A DNA stretch of 64,000 bases from Pseudopithomyces maydicus (lineage: Eukaryota > Ascomycota > Dothideomycetes > Pleosporales > Didymosphaeriaceae). The translations under genes and the position numbers were made by a program. Location of the stretch: assembly GCA_026873275.1 (NCBI GenBank), contig JANTUC010000003.1, forward strand, positions 1,178,001 to 1,242,000, given 5' to 3'. Positions 10,157 through 22,783 of this stretch are shown here, one piece after another (the stretch's first letter is position 1; each line of letters starts with the position of its first letter). Under the pieces are notes generated by a model. It did not search any database. It saw nothing but the letters and a program-made list of their open reading frames with translations, and had not been told where the DNA came from.

Positions 10157-13100
10157 ATGCCGCGTCGGCATTACATCGCCGATCTGAAAAAGGCCGCCGA
10201 GGGTGTCTCGATAGCCGGTACGTTCCCTTCACCGGGCACTCGAGCTGGATACGCTCGAGACAGGCAACCTCACATGGTGACTATTCTGAGCCTCCGCTGA
10301 CCCGTCACAGGAGTCTCCAGTGTCAAGACCGGCGACAATGACGGAGAGTTCACCTTCATGTGCTCTGCTGATGGCAAGCAATACAAACTGTTGGCACTCA
10401 TTCCTGAAGTCTCCGACTATCCCTCTACCCACATGTACATGTTGATTGGGCCCGACGATGCCCCACAGTCAGTTGCGGATGCGCTCTCCGGCATCGCCGA
10501 CTCTGCGGCAGGTAAAACTATCGAGCAAATGCTGGAGCTCACGTCCCGCAAACTAGACTCAACCGACGAAGACGGCGACCAGCAGATGCTCGACTCGCAA
10601 GACTATGGAGGTCTGGCCGAAGAAGATTCCGACGAAGACGTGGAAGAATACTTTCCAGACGATGATGATGTGCAGAAGCCATTTTCCATGCCGACTTCCG
10701 TGTCACAGGAAGCCTACGGCTACACTTCTTCCGAGTTCCGCAAGCGTATACGTTCAGACTTACGGACCGCAAAGGCTGCAGGCTTCAAAGTGGGCTACTT
10801 GGGCGGCCTAATAGAGGGCGGTAGCTGCTTCGTTTCTGTCTCCTGTCGCATCGCGAAATTGGGAATATCCGAGGAAGCTATGCAGGCATGGCAAGTGCGC
10901 CCATCCGAGTATCTGGTCGTCATCATGTCCTATCCCAACGGATACAAAAACATGTCAGACATGGAGACCTTTGATAATGTAGCTTCGCGTCGTCAATTTG
11001 GCGTTAGAATCGGCATCTGCACAACGTACAAACCGACCATGCACGAAGCGATACAGGCTTTTGCTCAGTTGAGTAGGGAGGAGGAGCTTATGCGGGAGAA
11101 GAATCAGAAGAAAGATGCAGAATGGCAGTCAGAAGATTCATCAGTTCCAAAAGGCTTCCGGAACTCCTTCATCTCTCATCCACTCCATGATCTCTTGGAG
11201 AACCGATTCCCTCAGCTTCTCAAATTCCGCTACAACGGCATGTCGTGGAACGGTGCTGAAGAGTTTTACCATGACTCTCTCGGTGCCCATAAGCCTTCCG
11301 ATCTTGGACTTGCGGACAAGTACATGAGCCCTGAAGCTCTCAGCACTGCTTACCCTTCCCTCGTTACGGCCGACCACATTACGGATACCTGGACCGGTCG
11401 GGATCACTCTCTTCCACTAGTGACGATGCAGTTCGTCCTGCGCCATTTTGTTCGATGCACCGAGTTTTGCCTAATTTGTTTCCGCAAGATGTCCGACGAC
11501 CTCCAAGCGATCAAGCCTTACGTCTGTGAAGAACCACTTTGCTTGTATCAGTACATGTCTCTTGGGTTCGGACCTAGTATTGAGCATGAGATTCTTTCTC
11601 AATCTAAAGTGGTCGATCTTTTGATTAGGTACGTCGCTCTAACTCATATAAGTCACAGGGTTTACATATTCTGACTTCACCAGCTTTTGTCACACGAGCG
11701 CCATGTGGGGAAAGCTGAAAGACTTCCCTGCTGGGCTGAGTCTCATGGTGCCTCCCACAACGGCATATGGGAACGACTATTCCGCCATGGTGTTCGACTC
11801 GTATCCCTATGCGAGGCCATCTAGATCTGAAATAAGGACTACCCCGGTCGACGTTCAGGATGTGAAACCCGGTGCCATACGGTACAATGCTGCGACTCGA
11901 GAAATTATATTCGATTCTCCCGAGCCAAAATGTCCTTTTAAAGTTGGAGACTGGATCGTTATTCGGTCTGCCGACAAATCCAGCAAAGCAATGCACTGCC
12001 GGATTGGGGAAACATTCTTGTATCCCACTATTACTGTCGCCGAACCCGTTGAGTCGACTACAAGCCAGGTCGCAGCACATGCCACTGTCTCACCTGCACT
12101 AAAGACGATGACGCCGGATAAAGCAGCTCCGGTCCGGTCCGAGTTCAAACCATATACCTTTTACATGTATGATCAGAATTTCGATTCTTTGTCCGAGTCC
12201 CACAAGCGTGAAGCAATCTTTGCATTGTTAGACCTTATTCCAAGCGTTGACGATATGAAACACTATCTTCTGCGCAAGAATCAGTCCACGCTAAGCTCTT
12301 GGGTCAATCGATTTTCTCCGGCTGCTCTTGGATTGTTGCGCTGGATCATCGCATCCAATCGAGCTTGTATCATGCAAGTGAATGAGGACGAGGAACGCCT
12401 CTGGGGTATGCCTGGCTGGACACAGTTTCGATTCGCGATGGGCGCACCAGACAAGGAGCGTCGGTTTATACAAGCCGTGCGAAATACATCAGATCGGTTG
12501 CATCTTCGCCACCCTACCTTATTTGCATGGCATGGCAGTCCGCTCCCCAACTGGCACAGCATCATTCGTGAGGGTAAGTATTTTTTTTCACTTCCATGAT
12601 TTCCCCCTATTGTCTCTGGTCGTCACCTGTGATGCAACGGCTAATATTGCTTAGGTTTACACTTCCGAGATACTGCCAATGGCCGAGCCTATGGCCACGG
12701 TGTCTACCATTCGCTCGATATAAATACGAGCCTGGGTTACACTAACTTGGGTGGAGGGTCCAATGGTTGGGCGATGAGTGATCTCAAGATCAGTTCGGCC
12801 GTGGCGCTCAACGAGATTGTGAATGCTCCCAATGAATATGTCAGCAAGACCCCGCATCTTGTTGTTGCTCAGTTGGACTGGATTCAGACACGGTATCTTT
12901 TCGTGCAAACTCGAAGTGACATCCCCAATTCCCACACAGCGACCAATACTTCCCAGGAGGTTAAGCCGACGAATCCTATAAAACAAGATGATTCTTATAC
13001 CCCGCGTGGAGTTGGTGGCCCTTTAATCATTCCTTGGACCGCTATCTCAAGCCAGCGAGGCTCCAGTGTTCGCACAGTTGACAAGCCTGTGAAGCGCCGC

Positions 13101-14054
13101 AAGACTTCTGCTGGTGCGAGCGTCGCTAATCCTATCAATTTGGATGCAGACGATGATAACGTCAGCGTGGCCACATTGGAAGATGATCGTAGGATGCTTG
13201 AAGATGCCGATCTCGTCTCCGACTCAGAGGATTTTGACACGGGCATAATTACTCCAGCTCCATCTAAGGGCAAGAACAAAGCGAAGGCCTCTTCAGGTCT
13301 TCTTTCGAAAATCATAGGCTCCAAATCGTCTGCTCCCGCCCATTCTTCGACAGACTACATCCCAGGCAAACTTGACTACAGCCAGCTGTCTATGCTCGCT
13401 CTGCCTGCATGGGCTACGCCATCTGCTACTAGGCGGCTCATGCAAGACTTTAAATCCGTCATCGCTATACAGAAGAATACGCCATTGCATGAGCTTGGCT
13501 GGCACATTGACGAAGACAAGATAGAGAATATGTACCAGTGGATCATCGAGCTCCACTCCTTCGACCCCACACTTCCTCTTGCCCAGGACATGGCGAAGAA
13601 GAGTGTCACGAGCATCGTGCTGGAAATGCGCTTCGGGAAAGACTATCCCATGTCTCCACCATTTGTACGCGTCATCCGCCCGCGCTTCCTAGGCTTCCAG
13701 CAGGGCGGGGGCGGTCACGTTACTGCGGGTGGTGCTATGTGTATGGAAGTATGCATCTTGCTTCTCCTTGGACATATTTTTATATATTTCATACTAACAA
13801 ATCCACAGCTTCTCACAAACAATGGCTGGAGCGCCGTTTCCACCATCGAGTCCGTCCTTCTGCAAGTTCGAATGGCCATGAGCTCATTGGATCCCAAGCC
13901 TGCGCGTTTGGACACTCATGGCCGCGTTGATTACGGCATAGGTGAGGCAGTAGATGCATACATCCGCGCGTGTAATGTTCATGGGTGGACGGTACCATCG
14001 GGATTTAGGGAGATGGCATTAGGTGGGGCTTCGATTGCTGAAGGTAACTTCTAA
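10157..14054 (+). CDS. PARP6/8-like ADP-ribosyltransferase fused to a UBE2Q-like ubiquitin-conjugating domain
   Basis: Five exons: 10157-10217, 10311-11628, 11684-12573, 12655-13748, 13809-14054. They give a clean 1202-residue protein. After a short basic start comes a possible RWD-like segment (YPSTHMYMLIGPDD), then an acidic linker (residues about 110-145). Next is a region resembling the PARP6/8 N-terminus (KLGISEEAMQAWQVRPSEYLVV) and the cysteine cluster CTEFCLICF..KPYVCEEPLC. The PARP fold has the His of AWHGS and the Tyr of AYGHGVY; the usual third Glu is not evident at LVVAQLDWIQTRYLF. A basic Ser-rich linker (nuclear localisation-like KRRK) leads to the E2 domain with active-site Cys in GGAMCMELLTNNGWS, as in UBE2Q. 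Fungal PARP proteins with a C-terminal UBC domain are a known architecture. Targets are unknown. Mono-ADP-ribosylation and nuclear location are inferred. Confidence 0.9.
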
Positions 14055-14959
14055 GAAGCTTTGCAAGCCTGCGGAAGGGAGCTTTTTCTGGCAGGGGTTC
14101 CGCATCCTAGGTGTTATAGGGCCATAGATGAGATCTTTTGGCTTTTTGGTCGACATACTCGACCTAGTGTTTGGCAGGATGGACTCGCTTCAGACACAAT
14201 TACTACGATGGCGTTGACGGATCTGGACATGATGCTTTGGGTGTCGCAGTATTGGCATCTGGCGCTCATGCTTGCCTACAAGGGCTACGTGTGGTAACAG
14301 GCTGCTTAAGTACTTACGTACCTACTTACGCACTATTTTGAAGCATCTTGCTATCCAAGATGATAGCCAGGCGTGAAAGATGTTCATGGCATAGCAATAG
14401 GCGCTGGGCTACTTGCGAATCGTGTGGTCTAGAAAATTGATGCATACGATGTGATTTTGACCCTCGCTCAACTCCACAAAGATTATTTAGATCGACTGCT
14501 GTTACATTTGTAGATGTTAACAGGATGTGGATTATGTCATATGATTCGAACAGTAGAGTCAGTTTTTCATTTGTTCCCGTTTCAAAGATGAATTGATAGC
14601 GCTAGAAATGCAACATGCTTACCTAAACTATACCAAGCTATCTGATGATGTGCTCCACTGAATGTATCGCATCGCATTGCGTACATGTGCCAGACTACCC
14701 AAGATGCCAACCCATATCGATGACTAAAACAAATCAACACCGCCCATGCTGCATTTCATAAGCGCAAAGATGATAGTAATCGCCCTGAAAGATCCGATCA
14801 TGTGAATCTAACCCGACCTAGCCCACACGAACCCGTCCCAGTTTAAGTCAGCGTTGTCTGATTATGGTGACCCGGCATCACCCACCCACCCGTATAAACC
14901 CCCCATGAAATAAAGAATCTACAAAACAAGGTAATGCACTTTGTGGTGCATACGTCAGC
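14055..14959. other. Convergent intergenic region PARP-E2/CDC45
   Basis: No gene is seen. 14055-14300 keeps a GC content like coding DNA but has no convincing protein. The rest is AT-richer and probably holds 3' ends. Confidence 0.4.
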
Positions 14960-17571
14960 TCATCCCACCACAGCCTTCATACTCAACCGCTCTAAAAACC
15001 CACTGAGGTCCTCTTTCCGGATTTCAATGACGCACGCCTCGAAGCTATCCATGCGGACGCGCGCGCCGGTCTCTTGTACCACCTCGTGGAAGGCATTTCC
15101 AAAGCGATTCCTTCCACTTGGCTTGCCATCATCTTCGTCGTCGTCATCTTCTTCTTCTTCCTCTGATTCTGTCGCGTCATCCGAGTCAGACCCCTCTACC
15201 TCATCATCATCCAGCCCTGCAGCTTCCAGCCGCGCACGTCTCGCCTCACGCCTACGCTCGCGATCTTTAGCCTTGGCAGCACGCTTCTCGTCGCGCTGCT
15301 GAATACGCAGATTGCGTTTGGCGAGACGCTCCTTTGCCGACTCTGTAGCGCCGCCGCCGCCAAGTCCCACAACGACGTATCGCCCCTGCCGCTCGTCGAG
15401 GCCGGCCATGACGAGCTCGGAGCCGCGATTACGGCCCTTGGTGCCATTGAGCTCCACGATGGCTTCGGCAATCCAGAGTGCGAGTTTGGTAAGGGCACCG
15501 GGGTGAGTGAAGAGCTGGACATCTGGACCCTCGCGGACAACGGCCATGCGGAATGCCTTGAGGTGACGGATCTGACGTTTTTCTATGAGAGCAGTGCCGG
15601 TGCGGAGGATGGCACGGTGGAGATGCTGCGCGGTGGGGATGTGCGCGGTGAGCTTATCAATGTCGGAGAGGGCGTCGTACGCAGTGTAAAAGCGGGCTAT
15701 GATGCGATCTTGAGTTTCGGTCGCGATATCTGCTTGGTTTTCGGGGCGTTCTTGAGACGGGGTCTGGGAAGAGATGAAATTCGAGGCGTCGAACGAAGAG
15801 GTGGAGAGAGACTTTGCGTCGCCGACTTCGAGTATGGCACCAAGGATGACGCCGGCGTCAATAGCGGAGAGACAAGCTTTCCACCCCCAACAGCGGACGA
15901 AGCCCCATCCATCCTTGGAGTCACCGCCGCGGGGTGCGGGAGGGACCAGCCCGTCGAGGCCGTACATTGGTGCGAACTTCAAAAGGCGCTCACGGAGGCC
16001 ACGCTTAAGGTCCATATCCATGTGAGTGTAATATTGTTTGCACTGTGCGAGACTGACACCCATCTTGGCGAGGAGTTTGTCCAAACGCCGGCGTCCTGAG
16101 TCATTCCAGACGTGCAGTTTTGCGGAGAGATATGGTGAATGTTGCATGCTTTCGTACAAGCTCCAATGCCGTAGGAGGAGAAAGCGTGGTTCTGGTGAGA
16201 GGCGTATCGACTTGTCTGTTGCGGAGCGGGCGCTCGTGGGAATGACACCTGTTAAATCACCCATGCTATTTTCACGGGGGAGGTCTTTGATGTCGACGGG
16301 ATTAAGACGGCGTACTTCGTCACGGAACACCGAACGAATGCGTTCGCCTCGGTCACCATTCCACCCCGCCGAGCCGCCCGCTGCGGAGAGGGGGTTCAGA
16401 CCTACACCGCTGCCTGTTCGACCATAGAGCTCTAGACTACTGACACCGACAATGGCATTCCAGAGGAGGTCGTTGTCTTCTCTACCGAGTTCGGATGCCA
16501 GAGAGTAGACGAGAGAAGAGACAGGTTCCGAGTACGAAGCACCTTGGTCGTAGTATTTTTGGAGTGTTCTGTCATGCTTGTCTTTCGTAACCATGAGCTG
16601 CCGTCGGAGACTCTTGACCGATTGCTCTTTAGGTGCTGCCACAGCAGGCGATGCTGATCTGCTCCTGGAATCGGATCGTGAGAAATCCGAGGAGCCTCCC
16701 AGTATCATGAGTCCACGTCGTGGGGGTCTCCGTTCCGGCGTCGATGGCATCGACCCACCCTGTGCACCTGTCAGACATGAATATTGCCATGTGCGGTGCC
16801 GTACTCACCGAGTTACTTCTCCGTCTTTGCCTGGGACGTTCGTCGTCTGACATGTTCTCGTCCGAGTCGTCGCCCTCGTTCCACGATTTCCTTTTTTAGG
16901 TGCCTGCCCAGAGGGCGGCTCTTGGTATTGGGCCTCGTCTCCAGCCTCGTCGTCATCGTCGGACTCGGCGTCTTCTCCTAGGTCTGGCATTTCTTCGAGA
17001 GCACAGTAGGCCTCACGCTCGCTCTTCAGCTCGTCCTCGATGTCTCCGTCATCGAACACGATTATGCCCCCCTTCGAAGAGTGGTAGTTCTTCTGTATCC
17101 TTCCCTTGTCGACTCCTGCTCTTTTTCTCGTCCACTCTCCCGTGGCCCCGTCCTGGGCATACGGAGTGCCGAACACGTTGGACAGGTTCCAGGGTCGTCT
17201 TGCATCCATAAGCCAGACCTCGACGTCTCCTGTGCCCCCATTCCCTTCGCTGTCCACCTCCATGCCGAATATCTCTTCCAGGTCCACCATGCCCCCCACG
17301 CCTAGACACACTACAACGCCGCCGCCGCCCCCTGGGTCGTCCGCATGGGGCGTACCAGGTCTTCGGAGGCACGGCTGAGATCACCATAGCCGGCTATGGG
17401 CTGGATCTTGTGGGGTATGTAGTCGCGTCGCAGCAGGGCGGTGAGGATGCGGCAGGCACACAGCGCGTCGGGCTCGAGGGCAACGAGCAGCAAGACGGGC
17501 GGGGCAGCTGCATGGTTCCGTTTCACGAGGTTCTGGTATAGCTGTGCTATCAGGCCGCGCGGAAGGTACAT
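14960..17571 (-). CDS. CDC45: Replication initiation and CMG helicase factor Cdc45 (two apparent frameshifts)
   Basis: Cdc45 joins Mcm2-7 and GINS to form the replicative CMG helicase. The start at 17571 (MYLPRGLIAQLYQNLVKRN) and VALEPDALCACRILTALLRRDYIPHKIQP are typical. Two one-base losses break exon 1: at the run read as C5 at 17328-17332, where one more base joins RTTQG to GGGGVVVCLGVGGMVDL, and at the T6 run 16892-16897, where one more base restores KKRKSWNEGDDSDE..RPRQRRRSNS. With both, exon 1 (17571-16809) is exactly 255 codons. A 49-nt intron (GTGAGT..CACAG) leads to exon 2 (16759-14960), total about 854 residues. Exon 2 carries the conserved ..FLLLRHWSLYESM.., ..LDKLLAKMGVSLAQCKQ.. 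and ..LKAFRMAVVREGPDVQLFTHPG.. regions, a charged coil and an acidic D/E tract. Confidence 0.95.
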
Positions 17572-18090
17572 GGCGGCGGGCGGCGGGTGAGGGCGAAAAT
17601 GGTGCCCAAGACGCGCTGCGGGACGCGTCGGTCGGGCGGGCTGTGGTGGGGATGGCTGGCTAGCGGCGGCTCATCGCTCGGCGAAGGCTGTGGGCAAAGA
17701 GCTGTCGGGGGCGTGGGCACAATGCGAGGCGGTCGGCATGCAATTGCTTGGGGAGACGCGGGAACGGTGGCACATGGGACGACGGTGCGAATGCGCGCTG
17801 CACCGACGTGGAGCGAGAACGCGTCGGGGCGCTAGCCTGGGACGGAATAGCGCCTTTGTGACGTCTCACGGGCACTTTAGCTCAGTGCAGTGTACACTGG
17901 ATAGATGGTCGATAGCACGCGAAAAGCCAAATTGCAGCAGCTAGCAGTAACTCCGTTTCATAAGCTCGTGTCTTTCGTCATCCGCTGGAAATGCTCGCTA
18001 AAAAAACACAAACGCGTCGGAAACGAAAAGAGTCGACCAGGACGGACCCTGCCCCATGGTCCACCACCGCATCCTCCTGCGGCTCACCAT
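17572..18090. promoter_or_regulatory. Intergenic region upstream of CDC45, downstream of the aquaglyceroporin gene
   Basis: Both flanking genes are on the - strand, so this contains the CDC45 promoter. It is GC-rich near 17580-17840, with GCGTC and GACGCG elements resembling MCB-like (ACGCGT) cell-cycle sites: GACGCGTCG-like strings near 17617 and 17821. The resemblance is by eye only. Confidence 0.35.
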
Positions 18091-19407
18091 CTACACCATG
18101 TGTAGTTCCTTCTCTGCTTCTATCTTCCTCTGCACCTCCCTTCTTGGGTGGAAAAAGTGTGAGAATCCTAGATAGGGGGCATTGACCGGACTCTGGCCTG
18201 TGTAGATGAACACGTCGTACAGGAACCCTCCAAACATGCAACCAAGCCACGGCGCGACCATGGGAATCTACCATCGTTAGTCAGCATTCTCTGTACATCG
18301 GCAAGCATGCTCACGTACCCAGAAATAGTAACCCCCAGCAGACCAGACCTCCTTTCCATAGCCAAGGCCGTAAGACATGAGTCGCGGCGAGAAGTCTCGC
18401 ACAAGGTTAATCGCATAGCCAGTCTCCCAGCCGAAGCATGCGCCAATGCCAAAAATAAGGAAGAAGAGCATCAGCGGGAAGAAGTGAGCGCTCTTCGTCA
18501 TGCCCATATTTGCCTCGTCCTTTAGCGCAAATATGACGAACATGAGGATCGCACTGGCAATGAATTCGGAGAAGAATTGGCTCGCTTTCGTGACAAACGG
18601 CTGCGGGTAGGTCGCGAAGACCCCGGCCGTCGCCGTCGCGACTGGTGGCACCGTCCGGATTCCATGTCCGCCTTCGTAGTGATCGATAGCACTGATGTAG
18701 TTGGCATACACGATGCAAGAGCCGACCATGCCACCGAGAAGCTGAGCAATGAAATATGCGGGGAAGCGCCGCCATGGTAGTTGGCGGTATAGGCAATTAG
18801 AGAAAGTAATGGCTGGATTTAAGTAAGCACCACTGTCGCCAGCGACGTAGATGCCGAGCATGACACCCAGAGCCCATCTGCAATCTGCATTAGCACCGTA
18901 GAAGAGAAAAGAGCATCAAGTAACTTACCCCCAATTCACGTTCTGATAAGCCCCGAATCCGTTGCCCCCAGGGGCTCCTTCGGTCTGTCCAGTGGACAAC
19001 AACACCTGGGCAACGGACCCATTGCCGAATAATATCATGATAACCACCCCCAGAACTCGGCAAAAGGTTCACGAAAGGTGACACGGATTCGTGACCAAAA
19101 GAGGTCTTGTCGCCCATGCTGAGCGTGGTCATCATGAAGTGGTGCGAGGGGATGCAGTCCAAGACTGGTACGATGATGACGCATCTGAGGTGTTTCCTGG
19201 ATGGAAATAGATCGAGACGCGTGTTCTGCAGAGTTGGACTCTTCGGTAGGAATCTGCAGTAATCCGTTGGAGCTGGCTATGGAAGTCACCCTATGTGGGA
19301 GTAATTCCTGTATAAAGTTTTCGTCGTGCGGATGCGGCGCTTTATACGGAGGGGATTGCTGCGTACCAAGAGTTTAAGTCACCCCATTTGTGCCGCTTGG
19401 AGTCCAT
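18091..19407 (-). CDS. Aquaglyceroporin, MIP family (two apparent frameshifts)
   Basis: Membrane channel for water, glycerol or related solutes. Exons are 19407-18929, 18877-18319 and 18267-18091, with 51-nt introns. The ATG at 19407 (MDSKRHKWGDLNSWYAAIP) joins the downstream frame if the run read as G4 at 19351-19354 lacks two bases. A second loss of one base at C5 19047-19051 separates REPFAEFWG from VVIMILFGNGSVAQVLLS. With both restored all splice phases agree and the protein is 405 residues. The first pore box is canonical (YLNPAIT). The second is GYAINLVRDFSPRL, where fungal Yfl054-type channels usually have NLARD. The end matches the family: WSAGGYYFW, then IPMVAPWLGCMFGGFLYDVFIYTG. 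A long hydrophilic N-terminus is also typical of fungal aquaglyceroporins. Confidence 0.88.
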
Positions 19408-22400
19408 TTTAAAGATGAGTGCCTCATTATCTCTGTGGGTCTACAGGTGCGGGTCGCGGAAAAGCTGATAGTGAAGAAAGATGGGTCGTGGAAATGCTTG
19501 CTCCACGCCCCCGTTGTAAACCCTTGGTGCGACTATATTCATGTTCCGCCATACGTCATATCTATATAATTCCATCACTACTCGTAGCCCGCGAGTATAT
19601 GCACGGGGTCACAAGAGAATGGGAACGCTCGCGGATCGCACTCCCTAGAATCAATCGAGGTGGAAGGCATCTGCGAAGGGAAAGGCGCAACTTCTCCGCT
19701 TTGGTGGTGATGCTCGCAGAATCGAAAATGATGTTGGCTGAGGGTAGTCCCGCACTAACTATCAGCCCTACAAAATCTGTCTGCTAGTCCCGTAGCTACG
19801 AGAAGCATTGGCGACGGTGGAAGCCGATCGTGATAAATGTGGACACATGGCAATCTGCTTATTCCCGTGAATCGCATGTTTTTCGTTAAATCGCATGTTT
19901 TTGCTTCCGCGGAGCATCTGATCGCCGTGGGTCGGTGGGGCCCTTCGTACGCGATACGCAATGTGGTAAGATGGCTGAACGGCACGCAAGAATTTTCATC
20001 CGACTTCATCCTCCTTTGTGATGTGCCCCCCGAGGACAAGCCCTATCGTCAATGGACTACGTTGCCGGACTATCGATATCGTTATTCTGAAATACAATCC
20101 CAACATGATTACAATTCGCACGTGAATAGGCGGATGCCCCAAATTCTTTTGGGGCTGCAAAGTGGAGCGCAGCAAATGAACAAATTGTCAGAGACACGCA
20201 ATCAATAATGTGTGCGCGTGAAAAGATGGGCACTTCAACAGAAACTGAGCGGCAGGGGAGCTGGTTAAGAGATAGTGCATGCTTCACGTTCCATACCGTG
20301 AACCAATTTATGATGATGGCTCAAAAGGCTGCCCTGTAAGAGTCAGTCCATTTCGCTTTTTACTCTCGAGCTCGTCGGTTCCTTTGAAGGCCACGAAGCC
20401 AGTGAGGGTTCATTTCCTGTCACCACATGAAAAACTTCCGAATGTTGTTCTTTATTTTCCACTACTACACACTGTTCCATCTAATTGGCACTCGAAAATT
20501 CATATATAGCAAAAGAGATACACTTATCTTACTACTTTTCTTTATATCTAATTGCGTGTCTCTCCTGAGTTGTATTTTTTTAAACTAGAGCTTTCCTGAC
20601 ATCTGAAGTGTTGTACAGAAGATGATATACATGTCAAGTTTAACAACTTGACATGGCTATGACCCCGGAAGCTGCGCGCATCAAGTCGAAGACGAGCTCG
20701 CGAATTAATACTAACCAATTGGTGCGAACAAGGTAAGCCGGAATCCGATTCATGATTCTCTCGACCCGCTTGGTCAACAACAGTTCCTCTCTTCACGCGA
20801 CGCGACAAATTCGGGCCATGTGTATGTGTATAAGGACAAAAGCTGCAGTGGCTCAGAAGAGATGAGAGACAGTCTCCAATCACAACTAACAGCGTATACA
20901 AATCCCATACGAGTCTTATGTTTTTCTGCGTTGCGATTTTCGTTAGGTGTACCAGACACCCGCCGCCACAACGTCTCTCACTTGCCTTTCAACCTCGCCC
21001 GCGCCTTCCCTTTCCACCAGCTTCACCGCAAACGCCTGCAAGCGAGCTCCGCGCACGTTTAACTCAACAAAATCACATTTCGACTTCTGCCTTGCAGTAT
21101 ATGTATTAAATAAGAGAAGATATCATCAAGTTACCTGAAGAGCGAAGTTGAGTATGAGCAGCTGGCGTTGAGAGACTGCTTACAGCTCCTTCATGCCATC
21201 TTCGGCTCGTCGTAGTAAGGTAGCCCGGGTTCTGGCGTTGAAATACACTGCATACAGCTCCCAAAAGGTGGACATACGGTAGATCACCTTTTAAAAATAC
21301 AGTGGTTTTTTTAGAGTTCGAACCCGGGTGCGGTCAAATGTTTTTTTTTCGTTCTTTTTTCTTTCGCAAGACGACACGGCTTCCTCTACTGTTGCTTATT
21401 ACATACACTTACTATAGCTACATAAGATAGAGTACGCCTTTTCTATTGTGCCACGCGCTCGGTAGGGAAACCTACCACCGCAAAATGGGGTCTCTCTGGT
21501 TTTAGGTCTGCACACAGTCAGTAGATTCGATCTTATCAGGCCTTGCTGCATAAAATTCCCTTGCTACTTCAGTGCCGCGTCATGTTATCAAGCCGGTACT
21601 TTCTAGGTCCTTGTATCAAGCATTCTCAATACGTCATGTCTGTTTAGCTAGCTTTGTCCCGTCTCTCTGCAGTCCCATTCCGTACTTTCAATGTTCCAAG
21701 TCTACAACGTCTACATCCTGCATTCTAACATTATTCGATGTCGAACTGCAAAAGATGCCATCAACACCGTAAATGAGGCTCACATTGTGATTCAGAACTC
21801 TTTGAAGGTCATACTTGTGCATATACATTCGCATGTAATGTTCTTTTTATATACATACGTATACACATGTAGTTAATAAAAGAACCCCCACACAAATGGC
21901 AAACATGTATGACATACACTTGCATATATACAGGCATAATCAGGGAAGATCGATCAAGCACCATCCGAAGACAATAGAAGCACCCACGTATGCGGCCCAG
22001 CTGGACCACTGGCTCCGATCGGCCCTGGGAACCGAGACCCACGTGCCACGGTTGCACGACGCATGGGAGACCAGGCTCACGTACGGAACAACAAGTATTG
22101 TTATACATCCTGCATTCTCATATACAGACACATATATCTCTAGTATTGCATCTCATTGGTCCTCAAAGTCTCTTAGTACATACGTACAGTACACAGGGAT
22201 CCTGACGGCCGCTAACTACTCCGGCCGCTACAGTACAAGCACAATTCATACTTACCCCCAGGTACAAATGGCAAGCACGCACAAAATATGCCGTGAAGAA
22301 GCAGTACGTTGGAACTCGAATAGTCTAGACCTGCACCACCACCAAAGTAGCGACATGTAGCACTCCCAAAATGCACTAGTGCGCGCCGCAACAGTCCAAG

Positions 22401-22783
22401 TTCACAGTGTTTCAATGTGTTCTCCCACGACGAGCAAGCCAGACTGCAAAGGAATACCCAAAATGTTTCATCGCGTTCACGCTGACATGCAACGTACCCA
22501 CTAGGATCTCACCAATTTCTTGGATGGCGTGAAAAGTGCTCAAAGGCGGAGTGCCGGCCGGCCTTCCCTTATATTAGCCTTGAGCGAGAATGAGCACGTT
22601 TCTGCAAACCACCTCGAACCCTCGCACTCTCCCGGCTAATCATGCAGGGCGCGCCCGCCACCACGCGCGCGACGCAAGATCTGGGCTCCAAGTCCCGATT
22701 ACATATTGCGCTGCGAGCAGTGGACTGATAAAAGCTGTCGGTACCTTGAATCGCTTCGTTGCGGGTACCATCATCGGACGAAC
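19408..22783. other. Long divergent intergenic region between aquaglyceroporin and ferric reductase genes
   Basis: 3.4 kb without a convincing gene. It must hold the promoters of both neighbours. I see a 14-bp unit (AATCGCATGTTTTT) repeated in tandem near 19870-19905, an imperfect direct repeat at 21157-21264 with an inverted repeat around it, and low-complexity T-rich stretches near 20500-20590 and 21340-21362. No transposon protein is recognisable. Confidence 0.45.
21157..21345. repeat. Imperfect direct repeat pair with flanking inverted CCCGGGTTC/GAACCCGGG
   Basis: CTGGCGTTGAGAGACTGC with following TTACAGCTCC near 21161-21188 is echoed by CTGGCGTTGAAATACACTGC with ATACAGCTCC near 21233-21262, about 72 bp apart. 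CCCGGGTTC near 21223 and GAACCCGGG near 21328 form an inverted pair about 105 bp apart. The second lies in GTTCGAACC, which fits a B-box consensus, but no cloverleaf could be folded. Confidence 0.6.

Noticed and set aside
16629..16853. Separate small - strand gene starting MSDDERPRQRRRSNS
   Set aside because: This segment is the correct frame of CDC45 exon 1 after the lost base at 16892-16897; the part beyond 16809 is intron.
21320..21345. B-box-like GTTCGAACC suggesting a tRNA gene
   Set aside because: Neither strand gives an acceptor stem, T stem or anticodon arm of proper length around it.
19408..22783. Degenerate transposon in the gene desert
   Set aside because: No transposase, reverse transcriptase or terminal repeats of useful length are recognisable, only short local repeats.
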